Below are positions 44,360 through 56,889 of a stretch of DNA of 64,000 nt, piece after piece. The DNA lies in assembly GCA_003550325.1 (NCBI GenBank), contig QKWP01000100.1:182348-246347 (forward strand), in the 5' to 3' direction. The position numbers and the translations under genes are program-made. Numbering within the stretch: the stretch's first letter is position 1; every line of letters begins with the position of its first letter. Origin of the DNA: Gigaspora rosea. Lineage: Eukaryota > Glomeromycota > Glomeromycetes > Diversisporales > Gigasporaceae. The notes below the pieces were generated by a model. The model was not told the DNA's origin. It did no database searches and worked only from the letters and a program-made list of their open reading frames with translations.

Positions 44360-45374
44360 TACCATACAATCCTTCAGGGGATGAGCTTATATATACAGAT
44401 TTCCATTGCAGTGCTCGAATGTACTTATTTATCAAATTTCCAATCTCTGTTTTACACAATGATACCGCGCAACTATCAAATATCAATTATACAATACATC
44501 TGTGAAGTTGTTTTATATGAATGTAATAACTGGGTATTTTGTACGTTAGTTTACAACTTCTAGTTTTAAAAACTATATATAGTTATAAAACCTGATCTAT
44601 ATAAAGTTAATATGATAGAAGTTCTTTTTATTGATTGTTATATCAGATGATTATTAAATATGCTTTGCGGATGTTTTTTAATTTATCGTTATTATAATCC
44701 AAATACGATAATAACCTTTCGTGTATATTGCAATAAAATCAAATAATTTGGTTACAGGCCCTAAATTAGATCAAATAATTAATTCGGCTTTCCTAATACT
44801 GTATTTAACTTGGAACATTCGAAGTAAATTTTTTTTGTTTTATTGCAGATTATATTGTAATGATATATACAAAGATAAAAATAAAAATATCTTTTATCTA
44901 TACACTAATGTTACAATTGATACAGTTAATACATTATCTGATATATATTACGCTCTTTTTACATTAGTGCTTATAAGTACCACATCTAAAAATTCTATAA
45001 CCCAACGAACTACAATAAACCATCTAATCCAGCAATTTTTATATTCCTGAAAAACCAAATGCTTTAAAGTAAAAATAAAAATTATTTGTAATACAAAGGA
45101 ACTTAAAAAAACTTTAGAATATTACTATGTTAATATATACTTGGTACAAAAATATTTAAAAAGAGAATTTTAAATATATTGTGTACATATTAACGTTTAT
45201 TAGAAGTAATGAGAATTAGAGATCTTTTGATACTTCCATTCAAGTTCAAATATAAGATTCTAAAGAACGAGCCAACAAAGTTTTGAGAAGAGCAGACGTA
45301 TTCTTTAATGTGTTACCATAACGATAAATTCTCATGTAACTTAATTGCTTTAATTGGATCACGTTAGGATCGTC
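44360..45374. other. Intergenic, no gene supported
   Basis: AT-rich. The 109-codon frame at 44721-45050 has a composition typical of random AT-rich DNA and no recognisable motif. Confidence 0.4.
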
Positions 45375-45685
45375 TATCGTCTAGCCATAAGTTTTTATCA
45401 GCTGGCTTAGCCAGCCGATAAAAATATCGGCTAAGCGGCTAAGGTCAACCCAAATTTTAAATTTTTTTGTATTCGGAAATTATCAGAGTGTTTTTTTTTT
45501 GTAACCTTGTTCGTATTTATTTTTCAGAATTTTTTGGAATCTAAAACTCCTACGTATTACTTAAATATTACTTCACTATAGTGTTATATAATCATGTGAC
45601 CTTAAGCCGTATTAGCTAGCCGATCATATTATATCGGTTGGCTTAGCCGGCTAAGCTGTGGCTGTTCAGCCGTCTTGTAACACTA
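45375..45685. mobile_element. 311-bp hAT-type MITE
   Basis: Identical GGATCGTC flanks (45367-45374, 45686-45693). The ends are TATCGTCTAGCC and GTCTTGTAACACTA. Interior GGCTTAGCCAGCCGAT and GGCTAAGCGGCTAAG palindromes place it with the 18772-19028 element. Confidence 0.8.
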
Positions 45686-45689
45686 GGAT

Positions 45690-46870
45690 CGTCAGAACAA
45701 TATCCAATAAAGTACAAATGATCGGCACTGTATCACTTGCTTTAAAATAAATTACGTGTTCTCATAGCTTTTTTAAAACAAATCTATTGATTCCATATGA
45801 GGAATCGGTTATGTATATTCTTTAAGTAGAGGGAAAAGGCTATACTCAACCACAATTCCTCATGGTTTCTGGCTTCTCTGTATAAAGATGTACTATAATA
45901 TTGTAGTATAAGTTGAAACCTTAAAAATCTATATTTTATTTGTTAATATAAATTCTAATATTTTTTACAATTTTTTTTTGATTATTGCAAATTAGCATGT
46001 TGCTATTTTTGTTTTTATTTTTTTTTATTCTAAAGTATATTATTGTAATTAGAAACAGAATTTAATATTTAATTAAACTTGTACTTTATAGTATAATTTA
46101 GCTAGAAAATTTTGAATCCATTTAAAGTTTGTTTCTACTTACAATATATGATTATATAACTAGAAACTGGTAACCGGCATAAGTCTTAGATGAGCATTCA
46201 ATTAATAACCTAACCTTAAAAAATTGAATATGGTGATTATTTATGAATAAAAGTGTTCAAAGCATGCTATGCATCATTTCTTTATTTTTTAATTTATATA
46301 ATGTTTAATTATTACTTTAATTACTTTTATCTAGTCAATAAATATATATGATTATTTAGCAATAAAATTGCTTAAGATAGATTATTTATTTCTTGACTTT
46401 TTTTTATATGTTTATTCTGTTTGTGAATATAATAACCTTTATTTTTTAACCTGTAGATCTATAATTATTTATCAAATAAGCACTAAAGGATAGGGTTGTA
46501 AATTGATTCTTTGATAATCATTTTAGAATTAAATGAATTAGAATTTATTCTAATTTTTATATAATTTCATTTTAATAGTTTGTGCAAATGAATATATTTA
46601 TTTGAATCGATTCTAAAGCATGAATTGCTTTATATTATATACTTAAAAGGTTGAATTTTATTAAATATTAGCTGTGTTTGTTATTAAAAATTATTAAGGT
46701 ATATTATGATAGTTTATACTATAGAGTACTGCATACCAGATACAGTACCCAGGGTCTTATTCAAGAACTATATTTTTTAAATTGAATAGTACCTGTGGGT
46801 ACTGTGTGAGGAACCGGGTACTATATGTTGGGATATATCATATGAAAATAATAAATTAAATATAGCTGTA
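45690..46870. other. Intergenic; edge of an older CCCGGG-ended repeat
   Basis: No gene. From about 46740 onward the motif ACCCAGGGTCTTATTCAAGA appears, related to CCTCCGGGTATTATTCAATC at 47158 and ACCCGGGTATTAATCAAG at 47196. This suggests an older element (about 46740-47215) that hosts the next MITE. Confidence 0.4.
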
Positions 46871-46878
46871 CCTCCGGG

Positions 46879-47157
46879 CAGTGTTGTACATGGGACAGTT
46901 GGGACATGAGTTGGAACATTTTGGGACATTTTGGGACAATTTTATAAATTGAAATTACTTAAAATTTTATTAAGAAAATATAATTTAATTTTGTTAAAAT
47001 TGTGTTCAGCACCTAAAAAAATATATAATAATATATTTTTTAAATAGATTTATTAATAATTAAGACTTGGGACATAGTTGGAACACTTGGGACACTGGGA
47101 CGTTGGGACGTTGGGAATGGCAAAAAAAGGCTAGAACAGCGAAAAAGTACAACATTG
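46879..47157. mobile_element. 279-bp hAT-type MITE with perfect 8-bp duplication
   Basis: Ends CAGTGTTGTACATGGGACAG and GTACAACATTG; identical CCTCCGGG flanks (46871-46878, 47158-47165). Repeats of TTGGGACA occur near both ends. The centre (AATTACTTAAAATTTTATTA, AGCACCTAAAAAAATATATA) is shared, inverted, with 55927-56177. Confidence 0.9.
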
Positions 47158-47469
47158 CCTCCGGGTATTATTCAATCAAATGAACAGTGAACAATACCCG
47201 GGTATTAATCAAGGTTATTATTTTTGGAATACTTTATGCAGTGCTCTACGCTATTTAGTCATCTTGCCTTTGGCGATTTACTATTTAAAGTTATTGTTAT
47301 TTGAGTCATCATTGCTAAAATTGCCATTGTTGGTAGTTTTTGGGTATTATTTACTAGCGTGCTTTTGTATCTTTTATTCTTTGAAGTTGTCAATTTCGGA
47401 GTTTTTCTGAGAGACACTTTATTAGAGTGTTTATATGTTCTTAGCCCTTGGGGTGCAGTTTTTAAAAAC

Positions 47470-48010
47470 TTTCCGTGTAGACTATATAGTGAGTCTTTGG
47501 TTTTATTTACAAGTAATTGATTGATATAAATAAATTGACTTAAAAAACACTATGTTATAGTAAGTATTTATATTCTTAGTTTGTGAACTTTTGTTTTGCT
47601 GCTTTTGATTTTATTGACTAATAAAAGTTCTTTGATCAAAGTGATTTGAAAGTACTTATATTTGTAATTTATGAACTTGTTTAACTACTTTTATTTTGTT
47701 AATAAATGTTTTTTATATTCACAGACTAAATTAAGTAAATAAAATAACTTAAAGGATGTTAGGTAATTAGGAAATATAATCTATAGGCTTGTTTTTGCTA
47801 TTTTATTTCTATTAATTAATAACTATTCTTATATTCACAGACTAGAATAATACAAATAAAATGATTTGAAAAATATACAGTAATAAAAATAGCTATTTAT
47901 ATGTTCATAATTGTAAACTTGGTTTTGCTGATTTAATTCTATTGATTAATAAAATTGTTCTTTTATTTGTAGGTTAAATAAAATAATTATTACAAATTAA
48001 AAATCTATAC
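47470..48010. repeat. Degenerate tandem repeat, about four units of 100-120 bp
   Basis: Units near 47575, 47665, 47785 and 47905 share GTGAACTTTTGTTTTGCT, then TTTTATTGACTAATAAAAGT, then TAAATAAAATAA-type sequence. No ORF. Confidence 0.5.
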
Positions 48011-48021
48011 CTAATTAACTT

Positions 48022-48237
48022 TTGCAATCTTCTTTTAGAAAAGCAATTGATAGTTCAGCTGATCATTTATATAAGTATCAAAGTTCTTATAGAGCCTCTT
48101 ATACAATGTTAGTAGACATATTGCCTTTGAAAAATAATCTAAATGATGTTGAAGTTGGTACTTTATCTGGACATAGCAGAATGTTATCAATTAACAAAAT
48201 AAAGGCAGAAGATAAAATGTCCATTACATTCAAATAA
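48022..48237 (+). CDS. Small ORF of unknown function, possibly one exon
   Basis: Reads FRKAIDSSADHLYKYQSSYR and continues to TAA 48237 (71 codons from ATG 48022). A CTTTTAG acceptor-like site at 48033-48039 suggests an exon starting at KAIDSSADH. Amino-acid composition is more protein-like than that of nearby random frames. No family recognised. Confidence 0.3.
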   Translation: MQSSFRKAIDSSADHLYKYQSSYRASYTMLVDILPLKNNLNDVEVGTLSGHSRMLSINKIKAEDKMSITFK

Positions 48238-48239
48238 AA

Positions 48240-49912
48240 ACCAAAAAATACAAGAAGAAATAGTAACTAAAAATTTCTATAGATTTACTTGTGTTATTAA
48301 ATTTATTATTTCAATCCAATAAACTATTAGTCATAGCTAAAATAACAATCAAATCATAGTAAACTGCTTGAAATAGTAATTATAAAAGTATATGAAAAGA
48401 AACAATAGAATAGATCAAATTTTATAATAAAATTTTAAATTTTAAACAAGGATAGCAGAATTCTTGATAAAACTTTTTAAATTAATTTTACAATTTTGTA
48501 AAATTTATTTAAAAAATATTATTAAATCTTGCTATTCAAAGTTTAAAAAAAATTTTATTATAAAAAAATTTATTTAATCTTATATATATAACTTAGATTC
48601 TACTATTATTTTTACAAAGTCAAAATTATATTTGATAACTATCATGTGAGTGACAGTTGTATGTCGTAATGTAGAATTGACAAAAGCTAAAATTAGTTAT
48701 ATAATATTAACAATAACAATGCAGAGGAAACTTAAAGTATAAATGATATGTATTATAGTATAGTGTCATTCTTTATTAATAATTATGCAACATAATTGTA
48801 TAGTATGTAGGGGTATAAATAAGTCATATTGAATGCAAGAGAAAGCAGCTCTTATTTTTATCTTAATAGTCTTTGTAAATAATTCAGAAATATAGATTAT
48901 ACGAAATATTGATAACAAGCAAGTGTTCAATATATTTATATCTAGTTATATTTTGATACTAAAATAATAGTATTGCTTAACCTCATAACAATAACTAACC
49001 TGCTAGAAAGTCAAACTATAACTAATTGTCTGGTTTAATCAAGTTCTAATTTATATTTGTGGGTAATACAGTTATTAAAATATCTTTTATTAATTAATTA
49101 ATATTAAATTATCAAAAACATAAAAGGGGACTTACTAGTACTTTCTATTATCTCTAATTCATATTTTTCAATAATTGTAATAGAATATCATTCAAGACAA
49201 GTGCTTATATCCTGTTTTTTAAAAATTAGCAGACCACATACCTTCAAAAATACAAATCAAAAAATATAATTAAAAGTGTGAAAATAACAAAATTTTGGCA
49301 GCATATCCTTTTATATTTCTCAGCAAAATAAACAATTTAATATTTAAAGTAGTAAAAAAATACTACTGTCTTCCTCCTCTATAATCACACAGTCCGTATC
49401 ATGCAAATTGTATAATTATATGAAGGTTTTTATTATGATGTGCTTATAAAAAGGTATTTTTTATAATTTTATTAGTAAAGTGGTTGCAGATTTTGGTATG
49501 ACTATAAAAAGGTTTTACTATGATGTAATTATATAGAGGTGACTATATAGGAGGAAGACAGTGTACAGATGCAGTTGAAGCATATTTTGGTTTATTACCT
49601 TGCATCTTGCTAATATAGAGAGCCTAATGGTTTTTTACTGGATATTATTCTTGAAAGTTCAAAATTAGGCAAAATAATTTGAAAGATTTTTACCAAATTT
49701 TTTTATATTATTTTTTTTAATACATAAATTCATAATTGCAATATTTGTCATATGTGCTAATTTTGTTTGCACCCAAAAATTAGTATATTATAAAATTAGT
49801 CAGCCAGATCAATTGACTTCGTAATAATTTCATAATATTTAAATATACTTTATGATAAATTATTGATAATAGAATTATAGTATATAAATATATTTTCAAT
49901 TTAAATTTTATT
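48240..49912. other. Intergenic, AT-rich
   Basis: No gene or element could be supported. A palindrome-like arrangement of CTGTCTTCCTCC (49367) and GGAGGAAGACAG (49550) with ATAATTATATGAAGG / TGTAATTATATAGAGG suggests a further foldback of about 195 bp. Confidence 0.4.
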
Positions 49913-52700
49913 ATGGTATTTCAATTGTTCAATTCTTTATCCAATGGTTATGTTGCAAGTTGTAACAAATCCATATACAATTATGAACACAATTATCTGC
50001 TAAATAAAACAATTAAATATAAAACAAAAACATACACATTAGTTTATATATCATCATCAAAAAAAAAATTTATTCATTACTATCAATTTAAAATATATTC
50101 AAAACCCAGGCAATATAAAATACCTAATGGTTATAAAATTAAAACTATGTGGAGAAAACTAAACAAAGAAATTACAATTATTACTTCTATTAATTATGCT
50201 AATAATAAACCAATGTATAAAATTGAATAGGTTGATAAAAAACTTATAAAGAAGAAGTTTATTTAAATAAATTGTCTTCAGATGCAGCATAATTATTTTT
50301 AAAGGTAAATTATATTTAATTTATAAATAAATTGAAATTTAAAATTATATTTAATATAACTATTAAATTATTAGAAATATAATTAAGGAAAAAACTATAT
50401 ATTCTGGTCCAGTAATATTTGGTTTGCAATTAGAACCTGTAGAAAAAGAATGGTTAAAAAAACAATACTCTAGAACTTTAAAACCAAATGATAATTTAAG
50501 TCTATCAGCTTAACACCTGATCCGTGTAAGATCGGCAGAATTACTATAGTAAATTTTGGGGATAAGTACAATATAAATTTTTATTATATGCAGAAATCTG
50601 TGCTTCCCTAAATGAAAAGTAATTTTTTTATTAAGTTAACGACACATGTCGATTAATTGAAAGTTGTAGAGTTCGTCATGACGCATCCAACGGTGGTTAG
50701 ATCATCCAAATCGGCCCAGTGGATGGCGAGATATTATAAAAAAACGATTGGCCGACTATATAAAATCTCTATGTAAACAAATATTGTTTACATAGAGATT
50801 TTATATAGTCGGCCAATCGTTTTTTAATAATATCTCGCCATACACTGGGCCGATTTGGATGATCTAACCACCGTTGGGTGCGTCATGACGAGCTCTACAA
50901 CTTTCAATTAATCGACATGTGTCGTTAACTTAATAAAAAATTACTTTTCATTTAGGGAAGCACAGATTTCTGCATATAGTTAATATCATAGGAATTTTGC
51001 CCCAATTTTTAATATAAAAATTCTGCCAATCTTATCTGAATCAGGTCTTAAAGAGATTGTGCTAATAAAGTTGCTAGATTGGAATATCAATCTTTTGAAA
51101 AGAAATGTAAAACTCTTTATTATTCTGGTGATAATTCTATTTTATAGTCTATAGTTTATGGACTTTCAAATTAACTTGGACTATTAATTATAATTCAAGA
51201 AGTCAAATAAATAATGAACAATGCACTTGATTAGAAAAATGTATCACAAGGTCTTATCACTCTTTAGCTACAATTTCATTTGATTTACCTAAAGAATATA
51301 GAGTTGCAGCTACTAAAAATAAAATTAACAATATAATAAATATTGTAATTCCAATTTAAATTGGTAATATTAATCTAAATATAGAACCAAATAAATATAA
51401 TGATAAAATACATATTAATAATTCAAAAATTATTCATAATGTTACTGAATCAATTGGCAAATATGAATTTAGAAGTATAAAAAAATATTATTCTTTTTAA
51501 TTCAAATTTGGATTTCAAAAGACATTTTAAATAATCATGATCAACAATTTATATTAGAATTTCTGGTGATAGAAGAAACATTGGAAGTAAACTTAAACAT
51601 GTGATGATTACTTTTACTATTCTTAATAATAACAATAATGTTTATGAACCTGATAATTATTATACATTAGTATTGTATCCTGAAATCAAAAATTATAAAA
51701 TACTTAAAGTAAGCTTAGCACCATTAATTCTGATCTTATAATTAAAATTTAATAGAATTATAGATACTTTTGGAAAGCACTAGAATATGAACTTTATTTT
51801 AGTTCAGACTGGAAGTTTTTAGCAATTTTACTTGGTTTTAATGCAGCAAATTCAACTTTTTTTTGCTCTTGGTATAATTGTTTAAAAAAAGATTTAGGAA
51901 TAAAGAAAAACATTGGAAATTAATAAGGATATGAACCAAATTATACCACAACCTAATTATTATCCTGGGTATTTAAAATTGTCACTATTTTCAATAATTC
52001 TAATAACCTATTGGGTTGTTAATGAGTTGCATATTTTATTGCAAATCTATGATTGACTTTGGGGATTGGCATTACAAGAATGCAAACAAAATGGAAACTT
52101 TAATAATAATATGAGAAATTATATATAAAGAAATGCTTGATATTGGAATAAATTTTCATTTTTGGCAAGAATCTACATAAAAGCTTGGATTATACAACAT
52201 TAAATGAAAATGATAGATTATGCATATTAAAACAATTTTATTTGACAGTTATGTTACCTTATATGCATGCAATACAATTATGCAAATTGTAGACAGAATT
52301 ATATCAACTTTATGTGGCACTTAAAAATCCTACAACAGATCCAGATATATTTGCAAATATGGTGAAAGCATAGCTAAATTTATTTTTAATGCCATCAAGT
52401 AATCAATGCCAATGTTTTTATAAACTGGCTGATGTAATTTTATATGTGCATGTTTTAGTATTTCATGTTCCAGAGTTTATAAAATTCACAAAAACTTTGG
52501 ATTAAGAACTTTTTCTTGTAGTGGTATAGAAAAAAATCATAAGCAAGTTTATTATTTTTTTTCTAAGATGATAAAAGATGTTGATAAACAAAATTTAGCA
52601 ATTCTAGAAATTTTATTATGTGAAAATAAATTTTATATTTTCAAAAGCAAAGAATTACTACTTTTTCATACCAACATAAAAGACTTTATTATAAAATAGA
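49913..52700 (+). pseudogene. Pseudogene of a long uncharacterised repetitive-family protein
   Basis: Scattered frames in one orientation: 49913-50230 (ORF of 105 codons), 50370-50513 (IYSGPVIFGLQLEPVEKEWL), then after the inserted foldback SLATISFDLPKEYRVAATKN, at 51551-51720 RISGDRRNIGSKLKHVM, at 51775-51920 ELYFSSDWKFLAILLGFNAA, and WVVNELHILLQIYDWLWGL. Stops and shifts separate them, many being TAG or TAA. I recall long proteins of this type as highly multiplied in Rhizophagus genomes, but cannot verify this or name a function. The patches plus probable introns suggest the gene was multi-exonic. Confidence 0.5.
50515..51046. mobile_element. 532-bp giant foldback MITE
   Basis: Two arms of about 260 bases. 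The inner 195 (50586-50780 and 50782-50976) are almost perfectly complementary, meeting at AAACAAATATTGTTTACAT. Outer parts (ACCTGATCCGTGTAAGATCG and CTTATCTGAATCAGGT) are more diverged. CTTAA lies just outside both ends. It interrupts the 49913-52700 pseudogene. No ORF. Confidence 0.85.
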
Positions 52701-52906
52701 TAATTAAATGTAATACAGTAAGTACTATATGTAATTGCAATTACAATCAAATATGATATAATCAAGAATTAAATTACTATATTTAAGAATAATGTTCTTG
52801 ATTTATATGAAATCTAATTCTCGATTGTCCACCAATATTTAATGTCCTTTAATATCTTTAATCTTTTCTTAAAACTATTCTAAAGTCATTTCTGGAGGTA
52901 TAACCA

Positions 52907-53890
52907 ATGGCATACAATTTTAAAATGAAATTTTTGGGTTCTAAGCATTTTTATTTATTATTATTAATTGATTTAATTATACAGTATGAATATACCATTT
53001 TAGGTTGTATCAGTGGTAATGAAAATTCAAGAATTATGCCCTTGGTTTTCTCTTTAATGACTGAAAAGTTCATGGAATCTTATAGAAGGTTGTTTCAAGG
53101 TCTGATGGATTTTGCCAAAGAGCATAACATCGATTTGAGTACACAGATAGTTCTTACAGATTTCGAGGTAGCTGTCATAAATGCAGATCAATCTGAATTT
53201 GATGAAGTTTATAACAAGAGGTATGATAATTTTTAATTAATTTTTTTAGTGAATCTTTTTTTTTCCTTAAAAAAATGTAATTAGTATTTGATGTTTAGTA
53301 AATTTAATTTTGTATATTAATTAAATATATTAAAATTTTAAAGTGCCATTTCCATCTCACTCAAAGTGTCTACTGTAAAATTCAAGTATCTGGACTTGCC
53401 ACATGCTATGGAACAGATGAGGATTTCAGATATTGATAAGGCATATTTCTGCCCTTGCATTTTTGCCACATAGTGAAATACCTGGCACACTCCTGGCACG
53501 TTTGATGAATTAAAGGTTCATATTCTAGTTGAGACTCATAACATCGTTCAGTGGTTCGAGAACAATTATGCCCATGGTAGAGTTAGACGTGTGCATAGGA
53601 ATGGCACTTTAGTTTGGTCTAAACTATTCTTTCCCTCCAATTTTTGGTCTGTATCTGAAAATATTGAGTTTGCTTATCTTGAGAACTCAGAATGCAGTGG
53701 AGGGTTGGCAACGGAGATGAGTGATGTTGGTAAATTGGGCGCATCTTGGGGTTTTTAAAATAATTAGAGAACTTCAAAAAGAACAGAACAAGGTTGAGAT
53801 TAGCATTAAGGCAGTTTTACAAGGTGCGCCGAGGCTCTATTGAGAAGGCAGGCTATAGAGTGTGAACTACGTATACAGTCAGTGTATAAT
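52907..53890 (+). pseudogene. Second MULE-type transposase remnant
   Basis: ORF 52907-53236 ends a core region: YTILGCISGNENSRIMPLVF, then SLMTEKFMESYRRLF, then IVLTDFEVAVINA (second catalytic Asp). After an intron-like gap (53237-53342) the frame reads CHFHLTQSVYCKIQ (conserved His), then with stops and shifts HNIVQWFENNYAHGRVRRVH and FPSNFWSVSENIEFA. The usual NAVEGWHRR stretch appears as NAVEGWQRR followed by TGA. Distinct from the 38867-42930 element in sequence. Dead. Confidence 0.75.
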
Positions 53891-54111
53891 GATCATAATC
53901 ATTGGTCTTTCATGGAATACTTTCATGAATTGCACATAATTTCTATTTTTAGAATCAAGCAGCTTTATCATTTTTAAAAATTTATTTTTGAATTTTTGAT
54001 TTTAAAAATTTTAAGATATTGTATAAATAAAATATAAGTTTTATAATTTGTTTGCTTTACTGGTTTATTAATTTGTATACAGTTAACTTTTTATAAATAC
54101 ACATTACCATA

Positions 54112-54318
54112 TTCCTCTGAAAATAAGCACCCCCTCGGAGCAATTTTTATATCCAAAATTCTCTTGATCTAATAATCAGATCTGTATAATTTTGGTACCA
54201 TTCTAATCGACTTATCAAGATGATTCGAATGACACCAAAATTACACAGATCCGATTATTAGATCAAGAGAATTTTGGGTATAAAAATTGCTCTGAGTGGG
54301 TGCTTATTTTCGGAGGAA
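54112..54318. mobile_element. 207-bp foldback MITE, Tc1/mariner-like
   Basis: TTCCTCTGAAAATAAGCACC is mirrored by GGTGCTTATTTTCGGAGGAA; TA lies just outside both ends. The arms also share AATTCTCTTGATCTAATAAT. Confidence 0.75.
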
Positions 54319-54329
54319 TACGATATTTG

Positions 54330-55926
54330 ATTTTGTAAATATAATTTATATAGTGAGTGTCAATTAAGGAAAAACCTGTTATCAGTAGTGATGGGCCATG
54401 CATGGGATTTTTAATATAAGATTATTTGGCCTGCATTAGCATATTATCTATTCTGCATTAATAAATTATCCAGCCTGTTTTAATATAAATGGGCCAATAC
54501 CTAATTAGTATTTGATATATATAAAAATATTTTAGTACAATACTTGATTTATCATTACAAATTACTGTATGTGGTTAAGGCTGATTTAGTACTATCATGA
54601 TGAAACAATTGTTAAAATGTGATGACATTCTTGATTATGACTTGCTTATCAATATATTAGTCCTAGCATTTTGACCACGGTTTGTATAACTAATCAAAAG
54701 CATTAAAGCATAATAATGAAATAAGTATTAATTTTAACACACTGATACATTTGGATATAACCATAATTTTATTAGTTGGTAGATTGACATAAAAATATGA
54801 ACTACAAGAATTGCTAGGAGAATTAATAATCAGATAATTTGAATGACAAAAATTCAGACCAAAAATCTAAATATTTAGTAGAATATAATTTTCCTAATAT
54901 TTGCTAATATGCTTACTATTTTTTATTAAACTAAATATTTTCTTTCTATCAACTATTGTGAAACAATTGGTCTTGTTTTTGAACTTGTTCATACATTTGT
55001 TCTTGAACTTGAGAAGACCATTATACAAAATGGTAATCAAAAAAACAGAAGCAAAATTTACAAATTCACATTTCGCAATTTTAGAAAAGTTGTTTATGAG
55101 TGTTAACATTAAACATATACATACAAATTAAGCAGTATTAAAAATAGTAAAAAATAGCAAAAATTGCAAGTGGATGAATTTCAAAAAAAAAGTCAGTAAG
55201 CAAACTACCTTAATAGAGGATAATGCATTATTGAGATGTGAAATCCATAAATTGAACAAATTCAGAAATTTATACTATATCTTTTTTATTCGTAAATTGA
55301 TACCAAAAATAGAAAGTATTGTATGTTATTGAGGGTGAACTGGGTCTGAGTGCATGAAAGAAAAATGAATAAAGCAAAACAATACACACATAAAAACACA
55401 ACCAAATGATAGAGCCAATAATCAGAGGCGTATCGATTTGGCAAGGTAAGGTGTTATTGAACTTATGTTTAGTTGGTTTTTATTTAAGAAAAAGGAAACA
55501 AAAGGTATACTGTTTTATTTGAATTAATTCCAGATACTTTCGAACACTTTACAAAAAGAACTAATTCTTACTCTTTTTATAAAACTTTCAAAAGAAACAA
55601 AAAAAAATCGAAAGAAAAAAGAAAAGATATCACGCCACTTTTTTCACCCTTTTCAACTAATTACTACTTTGGGCTACCTTCTTTCATGGACATATGCACT
55701 TAATTTCACTATGATTTAAATGATTTTTCCCATTTTTGGCATACTTCTATCATTAGGACAACTTCCTTAAACAAAGAGCACCTTCTTCTGATTATTTTTT
55801 TGATGACTTGTCCTCATTAAATTGTTCTGGGTCTTGATCTGATCCTTCTTTGATCTTCTTTTTCTTGCTGCTTTTTTTGTGATTAATGGCAAAGCTTTTA
55901 TCCAGATCAAGGCTTAGGACTTGGGC
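54330..55926. other. Intergenic, no gene supported
   Basis: AT-rich. Frames at 54894-55131 on both strands have no motif. 55780-55900 is somewhat richer in coding-like triplets but has no clear start or family. Confidence 0.35.
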
Positions 55927-56177
55927 CAATATTGTCATTAGACATGTCCAACACTATGTTTTTTGTCCAATATCCAAGATTGTCCAAAACTGTCCAAGCC
56001 TATGTCCAAGGCTTAAATAATTAATGAATTAATTTTAATAAATATATAATTATATATTTTTTTAGGTGCTAGATTTATTTTAAAAAACTTAAAATAGATA
56101 ATCTTAATAAAATTTTAAGTAATTTTAATTTGAAAAAATGTTCAAGATATCTACAAAACGTCCAATATACTTTACTG
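55927..56177. mobile_element. About 250-bp hAT-like MITE, relative of 46879-47157
   Basis: On the minus strand it shares AATTACTTAAAATTTTATTA and AGCACCTAAAAAAATATATA with the 46879 element and has the same kind of repeated TTGGACA motifs. Possible 7-mer target copies CTTGGGC (55920) and CTTGGGG (56178) differ at one base. Boundaries are approximate. Confidence 0.5.
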
Positions 56178-56681
56178 CTTGGGGTTTGTTATAGGACTGT
56201 GGGAGCTCTTCTTAATATCGGGACCAGGTGCAAGAAAAGAATTTTGTTTTTCAATTAATGTGACCATCTCAGCGAAGTTATATGGATCATGTGTATTACG
56301 GTGATTCCAGTTAGGTCATACAGGGGTTACATGACTGCCTGTAGCTTTTTCGAATGTAAAATTAATTATTACGGGATTTTGACTTACCCCAACAATTCTT
56401 CTCACCTTAATTTTTCAAATCCTGTGAAAATAACTTGTACGATTCCCTTTACCTTTTCTATCATTTTTCTTAACTCAATAACTAAAAACTAAAAAAATTT
56501 CAACTCACACACACAAAAAAACTAAAAAAAAGTTCGATTCTATCATCAAAAAAAAAATATTGGTCGATACTATACTAATTCACACACAAACAAAACTAAA
56601 CTAAAAAAAAATCGCACCTACATTATTACGAAGGGTTTTCCTTATCATATGCTTCTTAACCCTGCATATGACTATCATGAC

Positions 56682-56837
56682 TAGAGATAGGCAAAATACA
56701 AAATTTTCATTTTAGCATGCATATGCGCATGCATTTTTTGCATGCATGTTTTGACCAAAGTTATAATTTAATTTCTTAATGCTGGCCAGAATTAACTGCA
56801 TGCATGCATGCAGTCATGCGCATGGTGCCCATCTCTA
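56682..56837. mobile_element. 156-bp hAT-like MITE with TGCATGCA palindromes
   Basis: TAGAGATAGGCA at the left mirrors TGCCCATCTCTA at the right. The interior is dominated by GCATGCATATGCGCATGCA-type palindromes. Flanking 8-mers do not match, so the target duplication is not confirmed. Confidence 0.55.
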
Positions 56838-56889
56838 GTCACAACAATCTCTTTTACTATAAAGGTTTTTTGTTTAATTTTAATTTGAC

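Noticed and set aside
44721-45050. 109-codon ORF
   Set aside because: AT-driven composition, no motif, no recognisable exon borders.
47180-47410. 76-codon hydrophobic ORF with possible membrane segments
   Set aside because: Starts within a transposon terminal sequence. Hydrophobic runs are expected from T-rich DNA, and no partner or motif was found.
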